Assembly (NCBI GenBank): GCA_019058515.1
Contig: JAHPYY010000058.1
Location: 1-28,056, forward strand
Length of the DNA: 28,056 nucleotides
From: Promethearchaeota archaeon
Lineage (GTDB): Archaea > Asgardarchaeota > Lokiarchaeia > Sigynarchaeales > SOKP01
Direction: 5' to 3'
Both the position numbers and the translations under genes were made by a program. Position 1 is the first letter of the stretch; every line of letters starts with the position of its first letter. Of the stretch, positions 16,792 through 25,280 are shown piece by piece. Under the pieces are notes generated by a model. That model was not told the DNA's origin, searched no databases, and saw only the letters and a program-made list of their open reading frames with translations.

Positions 16792-18300
16792 GTGGTTCTT
16801 ACCCCTCCACTCACGGCAGATTATATGGTTTCTCGATTAGAACCTATTCTCTCTAATCAGGTAATTTTAGATCCTTGCGTTGGACCGGGGATCTTCGTTA
16901 AATCGTTAATAAATAGAGGGGCGAAAAACACTCAAATATGCGCCTTCGACCTTAATCCTAATTATATCGATTTTTTGAAGAAGTATAATATACAATTTGA
17001 GCAAAGAGATACCTTGTTAACAATTAATCCTGGTAGTTACTCTAAATTCGATTTTATCGTAGGAAATCCTCCCTATTTAAACAAGGCGAGCGAATACATA
17101 AAAAGAAATAGAACTAAGTTGCAGAAAATCTACGGCCATATTAATGCTCACGAAACCTATGCGATGTTCCTCGTAAATTCTATTTGGCGTCTTAAGGAGG
17201 GAGGAAAATTATGTTTTATCACCAGTGATTCCTTCTTAACGCTCAAAACTCACTTTAAATTGAGGAAATTTATATTAAGAACATGCAAAATAAAAGAAAT
17301 ATTACTCGCACCAAAAAATCTTTTTGATAATCAAAATGTAAGCACTAATCCCGCAATAATTCTACTCGAAAAATGTTCTGGTAAAGAAAAATCAAAAGAG
17401 CGCTTGGAAAATGTAATGAAGATTATCCCTCGAGTCAAAAACGAAGAGGAATACTACAATCTAAAACGAGTACATCAATTTAAACAAGGGAGATATTATT
17501 CGCTTCCGTTCAATATCTTTTTTATTGATGTTGAGAAAGAAGTTATCGAATTTTTCGAAAAAGCATCTAAGCTACAAAATTATTTAAAGGGATATATTGG
17601 TATGCACACACACGATAATCGAAAATACATAGCGGCTGTGGAAGAATCACCGTTGTCAGGCATGTTTAAAAAGCGTAATGAAAAACTCGAGAACTACAAA
17701 GAAAAATTCAAGATTGTAACCAAAAGTAAATTAAACTCCGAAAATTGGAAACCATACTTGAAGCGGGGAGGCTCGGACCAATATTATCGAGAAGTTATGG
17801 AAGCTCTGCGATGGGATGAGGATTCGATAAAAATTTACGATATACCAGCAAATGTACCCTTCGAGCGAGAGGGGATAGTAATCAGTGGTGTTAGTTCGAG
17901 GTTAGCAGTTCGATATATGCCAAGTGGATGCTATTGGGATTCAAATAAAGCAATTGGATTTGTAGTGGATGACTCTAGGTTTTCCATTGAATACTTCTTG
18001 GGACTTTTAAATAGTTCATTGTATAATTACTTAGCAAAAGGAATAATAAACAACACCAACAGTATTCAAATTACGGGAATACACGCTTTACCTATAGTTT
18101 TACCTGATAGCGAAGTGAAAGGCTCCATTGAACACGAGGTAAAAGCTATAGTCTCAAACTTGAAAAAAGATCCTAAATACGATTATTCTAAAGAGCAAAA
18201 AGTTATTGATAAATTAGTGTTTGATTTTCACAAACAAAAATTCAATTTTCCGGAAAATTTATGGATAAAAATTGAAAAAAATTACAGTTATTCTTCCTAA
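16792..18300 (+). CDS. N6-adenine DNA methyltransferase, Eco57I/TaqI-like
   Basis: A 502-residue adenine methyltransferase using S-adenosylmethionine. Motif X begins at the start (L-T-P-P), motif I is L-D-P-C-V-G-P-G-I-F at 26-35, and motif IV is G-N-P-P-Y at 91-95, the gamma-type order. The C-terminal half (about 250-502) has the L-x-x-Y-L-K-G-Y-I-G and L-G-L-L-N-S elements of the TaqI/Eco57I target-recognition domain. No nuclease domain or neighbouring restriction gene is visible, so it may be an orphan. The GTG at 16792 sits one codon after K-E-L-G (16780-16791), which normally belongs to the conserved N-terminus of these enzymes, so the real start may be upstream at a non-standard codon. 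Confidence 0.87.
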   Translation: MVLTPPLTADYMVSRLEPILSNQVILDPCVGPGIFVKSLINRGAKNTQICAFDLNPNYIDFLKKYNIQFEQRDTLLTINPGSYSKFDFIVGNPPYLNKASEYIKRNRTKLQKIYGHINAHETYAMFLVNSIWRLKEGGKLCFITSDSFLTLKTHFKLRKFILRTCKIKEILLAPKNLFDNQNVSTNPAIILLEKCSGKEKSKERLENVMKIIPRVKNEEEYYNLKRVHQFKQGRYYSLPFNIFFIDVEKEVIEFFEKASKLQNYLKGYIGMHTHDNRKYIAAVEESPLSGMFKKRNEKLENYKEKFKIVTKSKLNSENWKPYLKRGGSDQYYREVMEALRWDEDSIKIYDIPANVPFEREGIVISGVSSRLAVRYMPSGCYWDSNKAIGFVVDDSRFSIEYFLGLLNSSLYNYLAKGIINNTNSIQITGIHALPIVLPDSEVKGSIEHEVKAIVSNLKKDPKYDYSKEQKVIDKLVFDFHKQKFNFPENLWIKIEKNYSYSS

Positions 18301-18307
18301 TAGAAGT

Positions 18308-20125
18308 TTAAAGGGTTTCCTTCTTAATGTCTTCGTCATATTCCTTACGTTTTTCAACTAAATATGAAGGTCTTGGAACATCCCACCATCCCACAGCGGG
18401 TGAGCCGGTATATGGAAATTTCGTGTTTACCATAATCTCAATAACTGCTGGTTTATTTGAGTTTGCCGCCCGTTCAAGAGCAGGTAAAATTTCTTCCTTT
18501 CTGGACACTTTTTCCGAATAACATCCAAATCCTTTTGCTATTAGTGTAAAATCAGGTGAGTATGGAATTCCGTCTTTATCATAGAAAGCAGTACCATATC
18601 CTCGATCTTCACCAAACGCTGCTTGTTGGAGGTCCTTTATCGCAATCCACCCATAGTTATTAATTATTACAAAGAAAATATTAGTTAAGCCAAGCTGTAC
18701 CGCCATGGAAAGTTCAGCCATTGTCATCATGAAATCCCCGTCTCCAACGAGGGCTACCACTTGTTGATTTGATTTACCGAGGTCGTTCAGTCCTAGTCTT
18801 GCTCCTATTGCTGCAGGGACCGAATATCCCATAGTGGAGAATCCTCCCGCCGTTAGACATGTTTTTGGTTCAAAAAATGCGAGTTCTTGCAACATTTGAG
18901 CTTGGACATTTCCCGAGCTTGTAACAATTACTGCATCCCTTTTAAAAAAGCTTCGTATTTCTTGCAAAACGGTCGAAATCATAACAGGGACTAAAGTATC
19001 GTCTCGGTTTTCAGCGAGAAAATCGAACCATTTACTCTTCTCCAATTGAATTTCTCTAAAATAGTCCGTACTTTTGTAATCAATCGAGTAATCGACTAAT
19101 TCTTGAATCAGTTGATTTAAACACGATTTCGCATCTCCGACGATACCAACAGCCACAGGATAATTTTTACCAATCTCGTGAGGATCTATATCAATATGAA
19201 TTAACTTTGTCGGTGGAATGGAAAAACTCACGCCTTTTTTGTAAGAACTCGAGGTTTCGTCAGCAAATCTACACCCAACAGCTAAAATCACATCCGCGCT
19301 AGACGACATTTTGAGTCCAACGGTAGTACCCTTACTTCCAGCACTCCAACAGAATAAGTCGTGGTCGTTTGGAAACGCGTCTTTTCCCATCATAGTTACC
19401 ACGACAGCGGCTCCAAGTTTTTCGGCAAGTATTTTTACTTCTTCAAAAGCTTCCGAGGTGACTACTCCTCCACCTAAAAACAAGACTGGGCGTTTGGCCT
19501 CTTTTAGAAGCGTTCCTGCTTTTTTAATCGAGTTTGGATCTCCAAGAGTTCTACCAACAGCTCTTCGTTCTAATGGTTCGGGAAGGTCTACTTCGACATC
19601 ATTTGCTTGAACATCCATGGGAAGGTCAATCGCCACGGGGCCGCGTCTACCAGTCATCATAATATTAAAAGCGCGTTGCATTACGGTTGGGAGTTGGGAC
19701 ACCAAGTTGACTTCAAAATTACGTTTGACGATAGGAGCAAGAATACTAGGCATGTCAGAATCTTTTTTGCGTTCAATTTCCTGTAGTACGCCTTTTCCTC
19801 GCATGTGTACATGAGTATCACCAGTAATCACTAACACCGGCATTGAGTCGACATAAGCGTCAGCAAGACCTATAGCAGTGTTTATTGCTCCGGGACCAAT
19901 TGAAGTAAAGACACATAAAGGATTACCAGTTACTCTATAATACCCCACAGCCAAATGAACTCCACTCATTTCTTGTTTTGGTTGTATAAGTGTAATGTTA
20001 TTTCTATCTTTAAAGAGAGCATCCACAAACGATAAATTCCCATGACCGGGGATTCCTATAACATATTTTAATCCTTCCTTTATGAGATACTTAGAGATTA
20101 TCTCACCGCCTGTTAGTTTTGGCAT
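18308..20125 (-). CDS. Thiamine-diphosphate enzyme, acetolactate synthase-like with IolD-like features
   Basis: A 605-residue three-domain ThDP enzyme. The cofactor-activating Glu52 (K-Q-E-M-S-G), the FAD/Rossmann-like middle domain (about 195-345) and the ThDP-Mg motif G-D-G (461-463) ending in N-N (489-490) are intact. Several features differ from standard acetolactate synthase and recall IolD, which opens the ring of trihydroxycyclohexane-dione in inositol breakdown: P-G-H-G-N at 26-30, G-V-L-Q-E-I-E at 112-118 and the C-terminal G-W-W-D-V-P at 579-584. I therefore list acetolactate synthase, IolD-like hydrolase or another C-C lyase as options. It converges with the methyltransferase gene, 7 bp apart. 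The fold is certain; the reaction is not. Confidence 0.88.
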   Translation of the reverse strand: MPKLTGGEIISKYLIKEGLKYVIGIPGHGNLSFVDALFKDRNNITLIQPKQEMSGVHLAVGYYRVTGNPLCVFTSIGPGAINTAIGLADAYVDSMPVLVITGDTHVHMRGKGVLQEIERKKDSDMPSILAPIVKRNFEVNLVSQLPTVMQRAFNIMMTGRRGPVAIDLPMDVQANDVEVDLPEPLERRAVGRTLGDPNSIKKAGTLLKEAKRPVLFLGGGVVTSEAFEEVKILAEKLGAAVVVTMMGKDAFPNDHDLFCWSAGSKGTTVGLKMSSSADVILAVGCRFADETSSSYKKGVSFSIPPTKLIHIDIDPHEIGKNYPVAVGIVGDAKSCLNQLIQELVDYSIDYKSTDYFREIQLEKSKWFDFLAENRDDTLVPVMISTVLQEIRSFFKRDAVIVTSSGNVQAQMLQELAFFEPKTCLTAGGFSTMGYSVPAAIGARLGLNDLGKSNQQVVALVGDGDFMMTMAELSMAVQLGLTNIFFVIINNYGWIAIKDLQQAAFGEDRGYGTAFYDKDGIPYSPDFTLIAKGFGCYSEKVSRKEEILPALERAANSNKPAVIEIMVNTKFPYTGSPAVGWWDVPRPSYLVEKRKEYDEDIKKETL

Positions 20126-20177
20126 GTTTTTTTTTTATAGTGATTAGTAAATAATTCTATGTAATAAAACATAAAAC

Positions 20178-20207
20178 AATATATAAGTTCAGTATATCGC
20201 TCAGTAT
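20178..20207 (-). promoter_or_regulatory. Promoter of the ThDP gene with a direct repeat upstream
   Basis: On the minus strand a TATATAT-like box lies at about 20178-20186, some 55 bases before the ATG. Just upstream of it ATACTGA occurs twice (plus-strand TCAGTAT at 20189-20195 and 20201-20207), 12 bases apart, which is near one helical turn. This may be an activator site; the repeat is short and could be chance. Confidence 0.3.
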
Positions 20208-20229
20208 TTGGCTTATTCTGAAAGATTTA

Positions 20230-20850
20230 CTACAAAAAGAACGGTAGCCAAGTGGAAAATCCACATAAAATCCCTTCGATTAAACCTGAAATTAGTAATA
20301 AAAACATTTTCTTAGGATCTCCAATATCTAATCCTTTTTTTATTAGAATGATAACCCCAAAAAACAATTGAAAGAACGCACTAAAAGATACAAATGCAAT
20401 GCAATAATAAATCGTCTTCTCATGGGGAAATTTTGAGGCTTCTACATCTTGTATGCGATTTAAATAACTCGGATCGACTCCTCCAGAAAAATTAATAAAT
20501 TCGAAGATAAACCGATCCGGCAAGGGATCTAATAGTTCAATCAAAATCAGGGTAAGAAGATTGACTAAAAATCCCAAAGCAATAATAATTAAGGTAACTC
20601 CAATGAAAATGCTTTTTCTTTTAATATCCTTTTGAGGTTGATAAGAATCGTCATTGAGTGTATTTTTATTTTTAGATTTTAATATTACCATTATACCACC
20701 GAGAACCAATATAATGACGGTTATGTATTTTAGGTATGTGAACATAAGGGTGAATACTTTATTGAATATTCTACACCAATTTTCGAGTCCGTTTAACCAA
20801 TTATATAACGCCCCCTCAAAGATTTCTTGAAGATTATTAGTGGTTATCAT
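20230..20850 (-). CDS. Hypothetical four-helix membrane protein
   Basis: I do not recognise this 206-residue protein. It has four clear hydrophobic segments at about 33-57, 81-106, 147-170 and 181-204, with a polar Lys/Asn-rich loop at 58-80 and a longer loop at 107-146 that holds D-P-L-P-D-R and several charged residues. The first 30 residues may form an amphipathic helix. It is transcribed divergently, 107 bp away, from the membrane-anchored HerA-like ATPase, and in the same direction as the ThDP gene, 104 bp upstream of it. Pairing with the ATPase is a guess from layout. The ATG at 20850 is taken as start; no better ribosome site is evident. Confidence 0.65.
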   Translation of the reverse strand: MITTNNLQEIFEGALYNWLNGLENWCRIFNKVFTLMFTYLKYITVIILVLGGIMVILKSKNKNTLNDDSYQPQKDIKRKSIFIGVTLIIIALGFLVNLLTLILIELLDPLPDRFIFEFINFSGGVDPSYLNRIQDVEASKFPHEKTIYYCIAFVSFSAFFQLFFGVIILIKKGLDIGDPKKMFLLLISGLIEGILCGFSTWLPFFL

Positions 20851-20957
20851 TCCATAGGAAATTCTAATTAAAACTATTTAAACTAGTCTTCAACATTTTT
20901 GACGAACATAAGATGGAAAATAAAGTAGTTTAAAATAGTGCATTTGAAATTATTTAA

Positions 20958-22529
20958 GTGGATGTACTTACTTTGCATTTACTGTTGAATTTAGGACTAT
21001 TTTCTTTTTCGTTGTTAATCTATTACTATAGAAAGCTTTCATATCGTAAGAAAAGCATTAAAAAGCAAAATGGGGTAAGTTATTTAAAAGTTTTTGTGAT
21101 ATCGATATTATCGTCATCTGGTATGGTTTTTTTGATTAATTATGAAGCTTATAAGGTTAATAGGTCAACATCAAGCATCACCCTAAGTTTTATCTCACTA
21201 TCAGTAATGTTCTTTATTTTTTCGTGGGCAATTGTGTATTTAACTCCAAGGTACAATCGAAAGGGTCATATCTCCCTAAATTACCCTTCAAGATGCGAAT
21301 CAAGGAAGGGTGAACTCCCTTTTGGAAGGGTTATGAATGAGTATAGGTCAAAGCATAGGTTTTTTCTTTCGATGAAGGATTTAGAACGCCACATGTTGAT
21401 TATGGGAAAAACTGGGAGCGGAAAGAGTAATTTCTTTCAAATTTTTTTGGTTAATTTAAACAAAAAATATGACCTTCCCTTTTTACTTGCGGAATTTAAA
21501 GGAGAATATCAGCACCTCCAAAAAAATATTGAAGACTTATTGATTTTAAAACCAGGTTTAAATTTTTCTCTAAATGTATTTGATCCTGAGGAATCTAATC
21601 CGCAGATTCACGCTGAACGAGTATTTCAGATCTTTAAATCAGGAGGTTTGTTCCAAGACATAGAGTATAGCCCTCAAATGGAAAGAGTGTTTATTGCAAT
21701 AATTAATAAAGTTTGCAATAACCCAGAAAACCGAAATTGGGATAAGTTTATAGAAATATGTGAGAAAAAATTATTACATGATATTGATATTAAGGTAAAT
21801 AATTCATTGGATTATAGTATCGATGCCATTCTTAACAGAGTTAGAAGATATTCGATCGGACCGTTAAAGCAAGTTTTTCTTTCCGATTTGCCTAATATGA
21901 AAATTCAAGCGCTATTTACGCGAAAAGTTCTGCTTGATTTGAGTTCGATTATCAAATTAGGAGGAGAAAAAGAAGATGCGCTGTTTTTCCTTAACATAAT
22001 TTTTAAATACTTATGGGATCACAATATCCAGCAAGGAAGTGAGAATTATCAAGGAATAAGGCATATCACAATCATCGAAGATGCCCAATACTTTGCACCT
22101 TCAAATATTACCGAGAAGCTGAACATATCCAGTTATCTTGAGGACATTGCCTTGTTGTTGCGAGGGACTGGAGAGTGCTTAATAACATTAGCAACGCGAC
22201 CAGATGTTAGTAAAGAGATCCTAGCAAATGCAGGTGTTAGGGTTTGCTTTAACCTCGATATTCAGCAAGATTTAATGAGGGAGTTGCTAAACCTAACCGA
22301 TGAAAATAAAGGCATATTATCAGAATTAGGTGTAGGAAACTGTGTAGTAAAAGTAAACCGCATCGACAAGCCATTCTTATTAACGGTTCCCTACAAGGAA
22401 AGGAAGTGTGTGAATGATGAGGATATAAAGCAAAGGAACAATAGAATTTTAAAAAAGGAATTTTACTCGCTTTTTAGTTATCAAGATGATGACTTAGTAA
22501 TCTGTAAATTTTGTGGAAAAAAAAAATGA
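20958..22529 (+). CDS. Membrane-anchored HerA/VirD4-like P-loop ATPase (DUF87), truncated by frameshift
   Basis: The first 523 residues of a DNA-translocase-type ATPase. Three hydrophobic helices (about 2-22, 43-61, 74-95) anchor it in the membrane. The Walker A motif G-K-T-G-S-G-K-S is at 150-157, A-E-F-K-G-E-Y follows near 178, and Walker B is H-I-T-I-I-E-D-A-Q near 368. This order resembles HerA/FtsK and conjugative coupling proteins that pump DNA. Near the end a C-K-F-C half zinc ribbon appears, then the frame stops inside a run of ten A (22517-22526). The other half lies in a shifted frame to 22644. No NurA nuclease or relaxase gene is adjacent. Start is GTG at 20958. Confidence 0.85.
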   Translation: MDVLTLHLLLNLGLFSFSLLIYYYRKLSYRKKSIKKQNGVSYLKVFVISILSSSGMVFLINYEAYKVNRSTSSITLSFISLSVMFFIFSWAIVYLTPRYNRKGHISLNYPSRCESRKGELPFGRVMNEYRSKHRFFLSMKDLERHMLIMGKTGSGKSNFFQIFLVNLNKKYDLPFLLAEFKGEYQHLQKNIEDLLILKPGLNFSLNVFDPEESNPQIHAERVFQIFKSGGLFQDIEYSPQMERVFIAIINKVCNNPENRNWDKFIEICEKKLLHDIDIKVNNSLDYSIDAILNRVRRYSIGPLKQVFLSDLPNMKIQALFTRKVLLDLSSIIKLGGEKEDALFFLNIIFKYLWDHNIQQGSENYQGIRHITIIEDAQYFAPSNITEKLNISSYLEDIALLLRGTGECLITLATRPDVSKEILANAGVRVCFNLDIQQDLMRELLNLTDENKGILSELGVGNCVVKVNRIDKPFLLTVPYKERKCVNDEDIKQRNNRILKKEFYSLFSYQDDDLVICKFCGKKK

Positions 22530-22644
22530 GAAATTTAGCGAAGTTTGCGTAAGTTGTCAGATAAAATTGAATAAACATGACAAAGAAACTAAGGAATTAA
22601 AGAAAATACTTAGTATGTTAGTTAAGTCAACTGATTCTAGTTGA
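22517..22644 (+). other. Frameshifted C-terminal tail of the HerA-like ATPase
   Basis: In the frame reached by dropping one A from the A10 tract, translation continues as about 40 codons to TGA at 22642-22644. It begins N-E-K-F-S-E-V-C-V-S-C, which supplies the second C-x2-C and completes a zinc ribbon of form C-x2-C-x10-C-x2-C, followed by a Lys/Glu-rich helix. The fit argues for one protein of about 560 residues, joined by programmed slippage, or by correcting an assembly error, or broken by a recent mutation. Confidence 0.65.
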
Positions 22645-22764
22645 GTATACAAATTGGAATCACCTCAAATCGAATTTTTAAAATCGTCTGTTTTTCATAA
22701 TAGTAAAAAGTTAAACTCAATAGAAAATTACATCAACAAAAGAAGCTTCTAGCGAGTTTTAACT

Positions 22765-24201
22765 ATGAGAATATTTCTTATTCTTTTTGATAGCCTAAGA
22801 AAGGACCATATAGGCAAAATTTATGGAAATGATTGGATTCACACTCCTAATTTCGATAGTTTTGCCCGTGATTGTTATATATTTGAGAAGGTATATCCAG
22901 AATCTCTACCTACTATTCCAGTAAGACGAGCCATTCATACAGGTATAAGAACATTTCCTTTTAAGAACGATGTAAAGCGAAGAACCGACGATGTTGTGGA
23001 AAGTCCCGGGTGGACGCCGATTCCTGATGAGTATACTCATATTTCAGAATATCTAAATAGTCAAAATTACATTACTTCTTTTATAACCAGTACATATCAT
23101 CAATTCAAGCCTAATATGAACTTTCATTTAGGTTTTGATGAATGGCATTTTATTAGAGGACAAGAATTTGATAAATACAAAATTTCGCATCAACAAGGGA
23201 AAAGCTCGCTTAATAGCAAAATTAAAAACCATATCCCAGAGAAAAATAAAAACAATTTCACGGGAGTTTACATTCAGAAGCAGGTATTAAAGAGATTTTT
23301 TGCCAATACTCAATATAGAAAGTCGGAAGAGGATTATATACCAGCGCAAACCTTTTCGACCGCTATTAAATTTGTGGAAGAAAACAAAAATGTTAAGAAT
23401 ATATTCTGCTTTATTGATGAATTTGATCCTCACGAGCCTTGGGACCCACCAAGGCATTTTTATGAGTTATATTGTGAAAATCATAATCTTAGTAAAAAAA
23501 TTATTATGCCTATTTATGGAAATAGCGAACCTACAATCTCTGAGAGTGAATTTAAATCGATGAAAGCTTGTTACGCTGGAGAAGTATCCTTTTGCGACAC
23601 ACAATTTGGATTGTTTATTGAAAAGTTAAAATTACTCGATTTATACGAGGAATGTTTAATAATTTTAACCAGTGACCATGGTTTTAGTTTTGGAGAGCAC
23701 GGAGTCATAGGAAAAATTCCTCAATATATGTATCCAGAATTAGTTGACATTCCCTTATTAATTAAACCTCCAGGAAATTTGAAAAATCCAGTTTTCATCA
23801 GTGATTCTTACATTTACACTCTGGATATTTTGCCAACGATATTTGGCTTTTTACGGAAAGAAGTTCCAAACGGTATTGAAGGAATAAATCTTGAAGACAT
23901 CATAAGTAGATCCTCCACAATGATATGTAGAATGCATATGACTTGCGGTTATAGTCTATGGACTCTATACAAGGACGATAATTTTGCGTTTATTACAAAA
24001 AACGATAACACGGAACATAAATTATACGATCTCTCCCAAGATGCTAATTGGCAAGTAAACATAGCCGAAAATAATCTCAAACTGTGCAACGAGTTGTTCA
24101 ATAAAATTGCGATGGATGCTAAAGGAAATTTATTAAGGAATTTTCAATCTTCTAGATTCGAGAAATTCGTAGATTGGTACGACAATACTTACTTAATGTG
24201 A
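22765..24201 (+). CDS. Sulfatase-fold hydrolase of the alkaline phosphatase superfamily, Thr nucleophile
   Basis: A 478-residue protein with the fold's metal sites: Asp9 and Asp14 in F-D-S-L-R-K-D, His223 in D-P-H-E-P-W, and S-D-H-G (303-306) with G-E-H-G (310-313) and Lys317. The catalytic C/S-x-P-x-R motif of sulfatases appears as T-I-P-V-R at 50-54, with T-G at 59-60. Cys or Ser there becomes formylglycine in true sulfatases; Thr points instead to a phosphodiesterase or phosphotransferase mode, as in nucleotide pyrophosphatases or lipoteichoic-acid synthase. There is no signal peptide, so it may act inside the cell. The beta-helix gene follows 86 bp downstream on the same strand. Confidence 0.85.
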   Translation: MRIFLILFDSLRKDHIGKIYGNDWIHTPNFDSFARDCYIFEKVYPESLPTIPVRRAIHTGIRTFPFKNDVKRRTDDVVESPGWTPIPDEYTHISEYLNSQNYITSFITSTYHQFKPNMNFHLGFDEWHFIRGQEFDKYKISHQQGKSSLNSKIKNHIPEKNKNNFTGVYIQKQVLKRFFANTQYRKSEEDYIPAQTFSTAIKFVEENKNVKNIFCFIDEFDPHEPWDPPRHFYELYCENHNLSKKIIMPIYGNSEPTISESEFKSMKACYAGEVSFCDTQFGLFIEKLKLLDLYEECLIILTSDHGFSFGEHGVIGKIPQYMYPELVDIPLLIKPPGNLKNPVFISDSYIYTLDILPTIFGFLRKEVPNGIEGINLEDIISRSSTMICRMHMTCGYSLWTLYKDDNFAFITKNDNTEHKLYDLSQDANWQVNIAENNLKLCNELFNKIAMDAKGNLLRNFQSSRFEKFVDWYDNTYLM

Positions 24202-24209
24202 GGCATAAA

Positions 24210-24242
24210 TCGATTTAAATTCCATCTTTATCTTTAAATCGA
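24210..24242. promoter_or_regulatory. Perfect 10-bp inverted repeat between the sulfatase-fold and beta-helix genes
   Basis: TCGATTTAAA (24210-24219) and TTTAAATCGA (24233-24242) are exact inverted copies around a 13-base spacer. The right arm contains a TATA-like TTTAAAT about 50 bases before the beta-helix start. It may be an operator covering that promoter, or a hairpin ending the upstream transcript. Confidence 0.4.
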
Positions 24243-24287
24243 AAGGAAAATTACATCTTATTAATACAAGAATACATTATAGCTGAA

Positions 24288-25280
24288 TTGAATTTGAAAA
24301 TTAAACTCGTAGTCCTTATAAGTATGGCATTTGTCTCACTCTTTTTATTTGGGACATACTTAAATTCAGATAGAAATAATTTTCCTTGGATAAATGAGCA
24401 CGAAAAGATTAATACATCTAACACTTGGTTCTCAAACGGAATTCGCATCGAAAGTAATTGGCAGGAGGTGTGCGACTCAAACGAATGGTGTCACAAGGAA
24501 AATGATACCTACATCATAGAAAATATGGTAATTGACGCTGAAAATAGTAGAAAAGGGATTTATATAGAAGATACTATAGAACCTTTCATAATACGAAATT
24601 GCCATATTTACCGTTCTCAAAAATTTAGAGATTCAGGTGGCATCCATTTACTGAATGTTCAAAATGGTTTTATTATAAATAATAATTGCTCAAACAATTT
24701 AGGTAACGGTATATCTATATTTGGAGGAGGAAATATCATAATTTCTAATAACACATTAAATAACAATGGATATTCGGGTATAGCTACTTTTTCTGCAAGT
24801 GAATTAGAAATTTCAGACAATATTATACGAAATAATCAAAAATTTGGAATTTATCACGAGAGCTTTGCAAGTGTTCTCGAAAGAAATCAAATCGAATTCA
24901 ACAGTCGATCAGGTATTCAATTATTTTATGGTGAAGATAACGATGTTTCTGAAAATACAGTAATAAATTGCACAGAACATGGGATTACATTATTTGAAAG
25001 CAACAACAACATAATTCAAAAAAATGAAGTTATAAATAATACGATATACGGTATATTCTTAGAAATAAGTAATACAAATACCATTAAGAATAATATTATT
25101 GATCATGTGGAAGGATGTATTAGGGAGAGAGAATGTAACGGAAATGTGTTTGAAAGTAATATATGTAACCCAGATACTGGATTGCAAATTCCAGGATACA
25201 ATCTTTTAATACTCATTGGTGTAATTTCATTCATTTGTATTTTCTTAATTTATAAAAACAAAAACAGAATTATATCGTAA
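24288..25280 (+). CDS. Surface right-handed beta-helix protein (NosD/PbH1-like)
   Basis: A 330-residue protein with a hydrophobic N-terminal segment (about 5-25), a long series of about 22-residue parallel beta-helix coils (about 75-290), rich in Asn with repeated I-x-x-N-x-I and G-I motifs (for example N-N-T-I-Y-G-I-F-L), and a C-terminal helix at about 302-323 followed by K-N-K-N-R. It should therefore sit on the outside of the cell, held by the C-terminal anchor. Such helices bind or cleave polysaccharides in pectate-lyase-like and NosD-like proteins, but no catalytic set is evident. The start TTG at 24288 is uncertain; TTG at 24294 or the ATG at codon 13 are options. Confidence 0.8.
   Translation: MNLKIKLVVLISMAFVSLFLFGTYLNSDRNNFPWINEHEKINTSNTWFSNGIRIESNWQEVCDSNEWCHKENDTYIIENMVIDAENSRKGIYIEDTIEPFIIRNCHIYRSQKFRDSGGIHLLNVQNGFIINNNCSNNLGNGISIFGGGNIIISNNTLNNNGYSGIATFSASELEISDNIIRNNQKFGIYHESFASVLERNQIEFNSRSGIQLFYGEDNDVSENTVINCTEHGITLFESNNNIIQKNEVINNTIYGIFLEISNTNTIKNNIIDHVEGCIRERECNGNVFESNICNPDTGLQIPGYNLLILIGVISFICIFLIYKNKNRIIS

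Noticed and set aside
16792..18300. A restriction-modification or BREX-type defence locus
   Set aside because: Only the methyltransferase is present; no nuclease, PglZ, BrxC or helicase gene flanks it, and the neighbours are metabolic.
10599..20125. A complete inositol (iol) operon
   Set aside because: Only IolG-like and IolD-like proteins are present; IolB, IolC, IolE and IolJ equivalents are absent and the genes are interleaved with unrelated ones on both strands.
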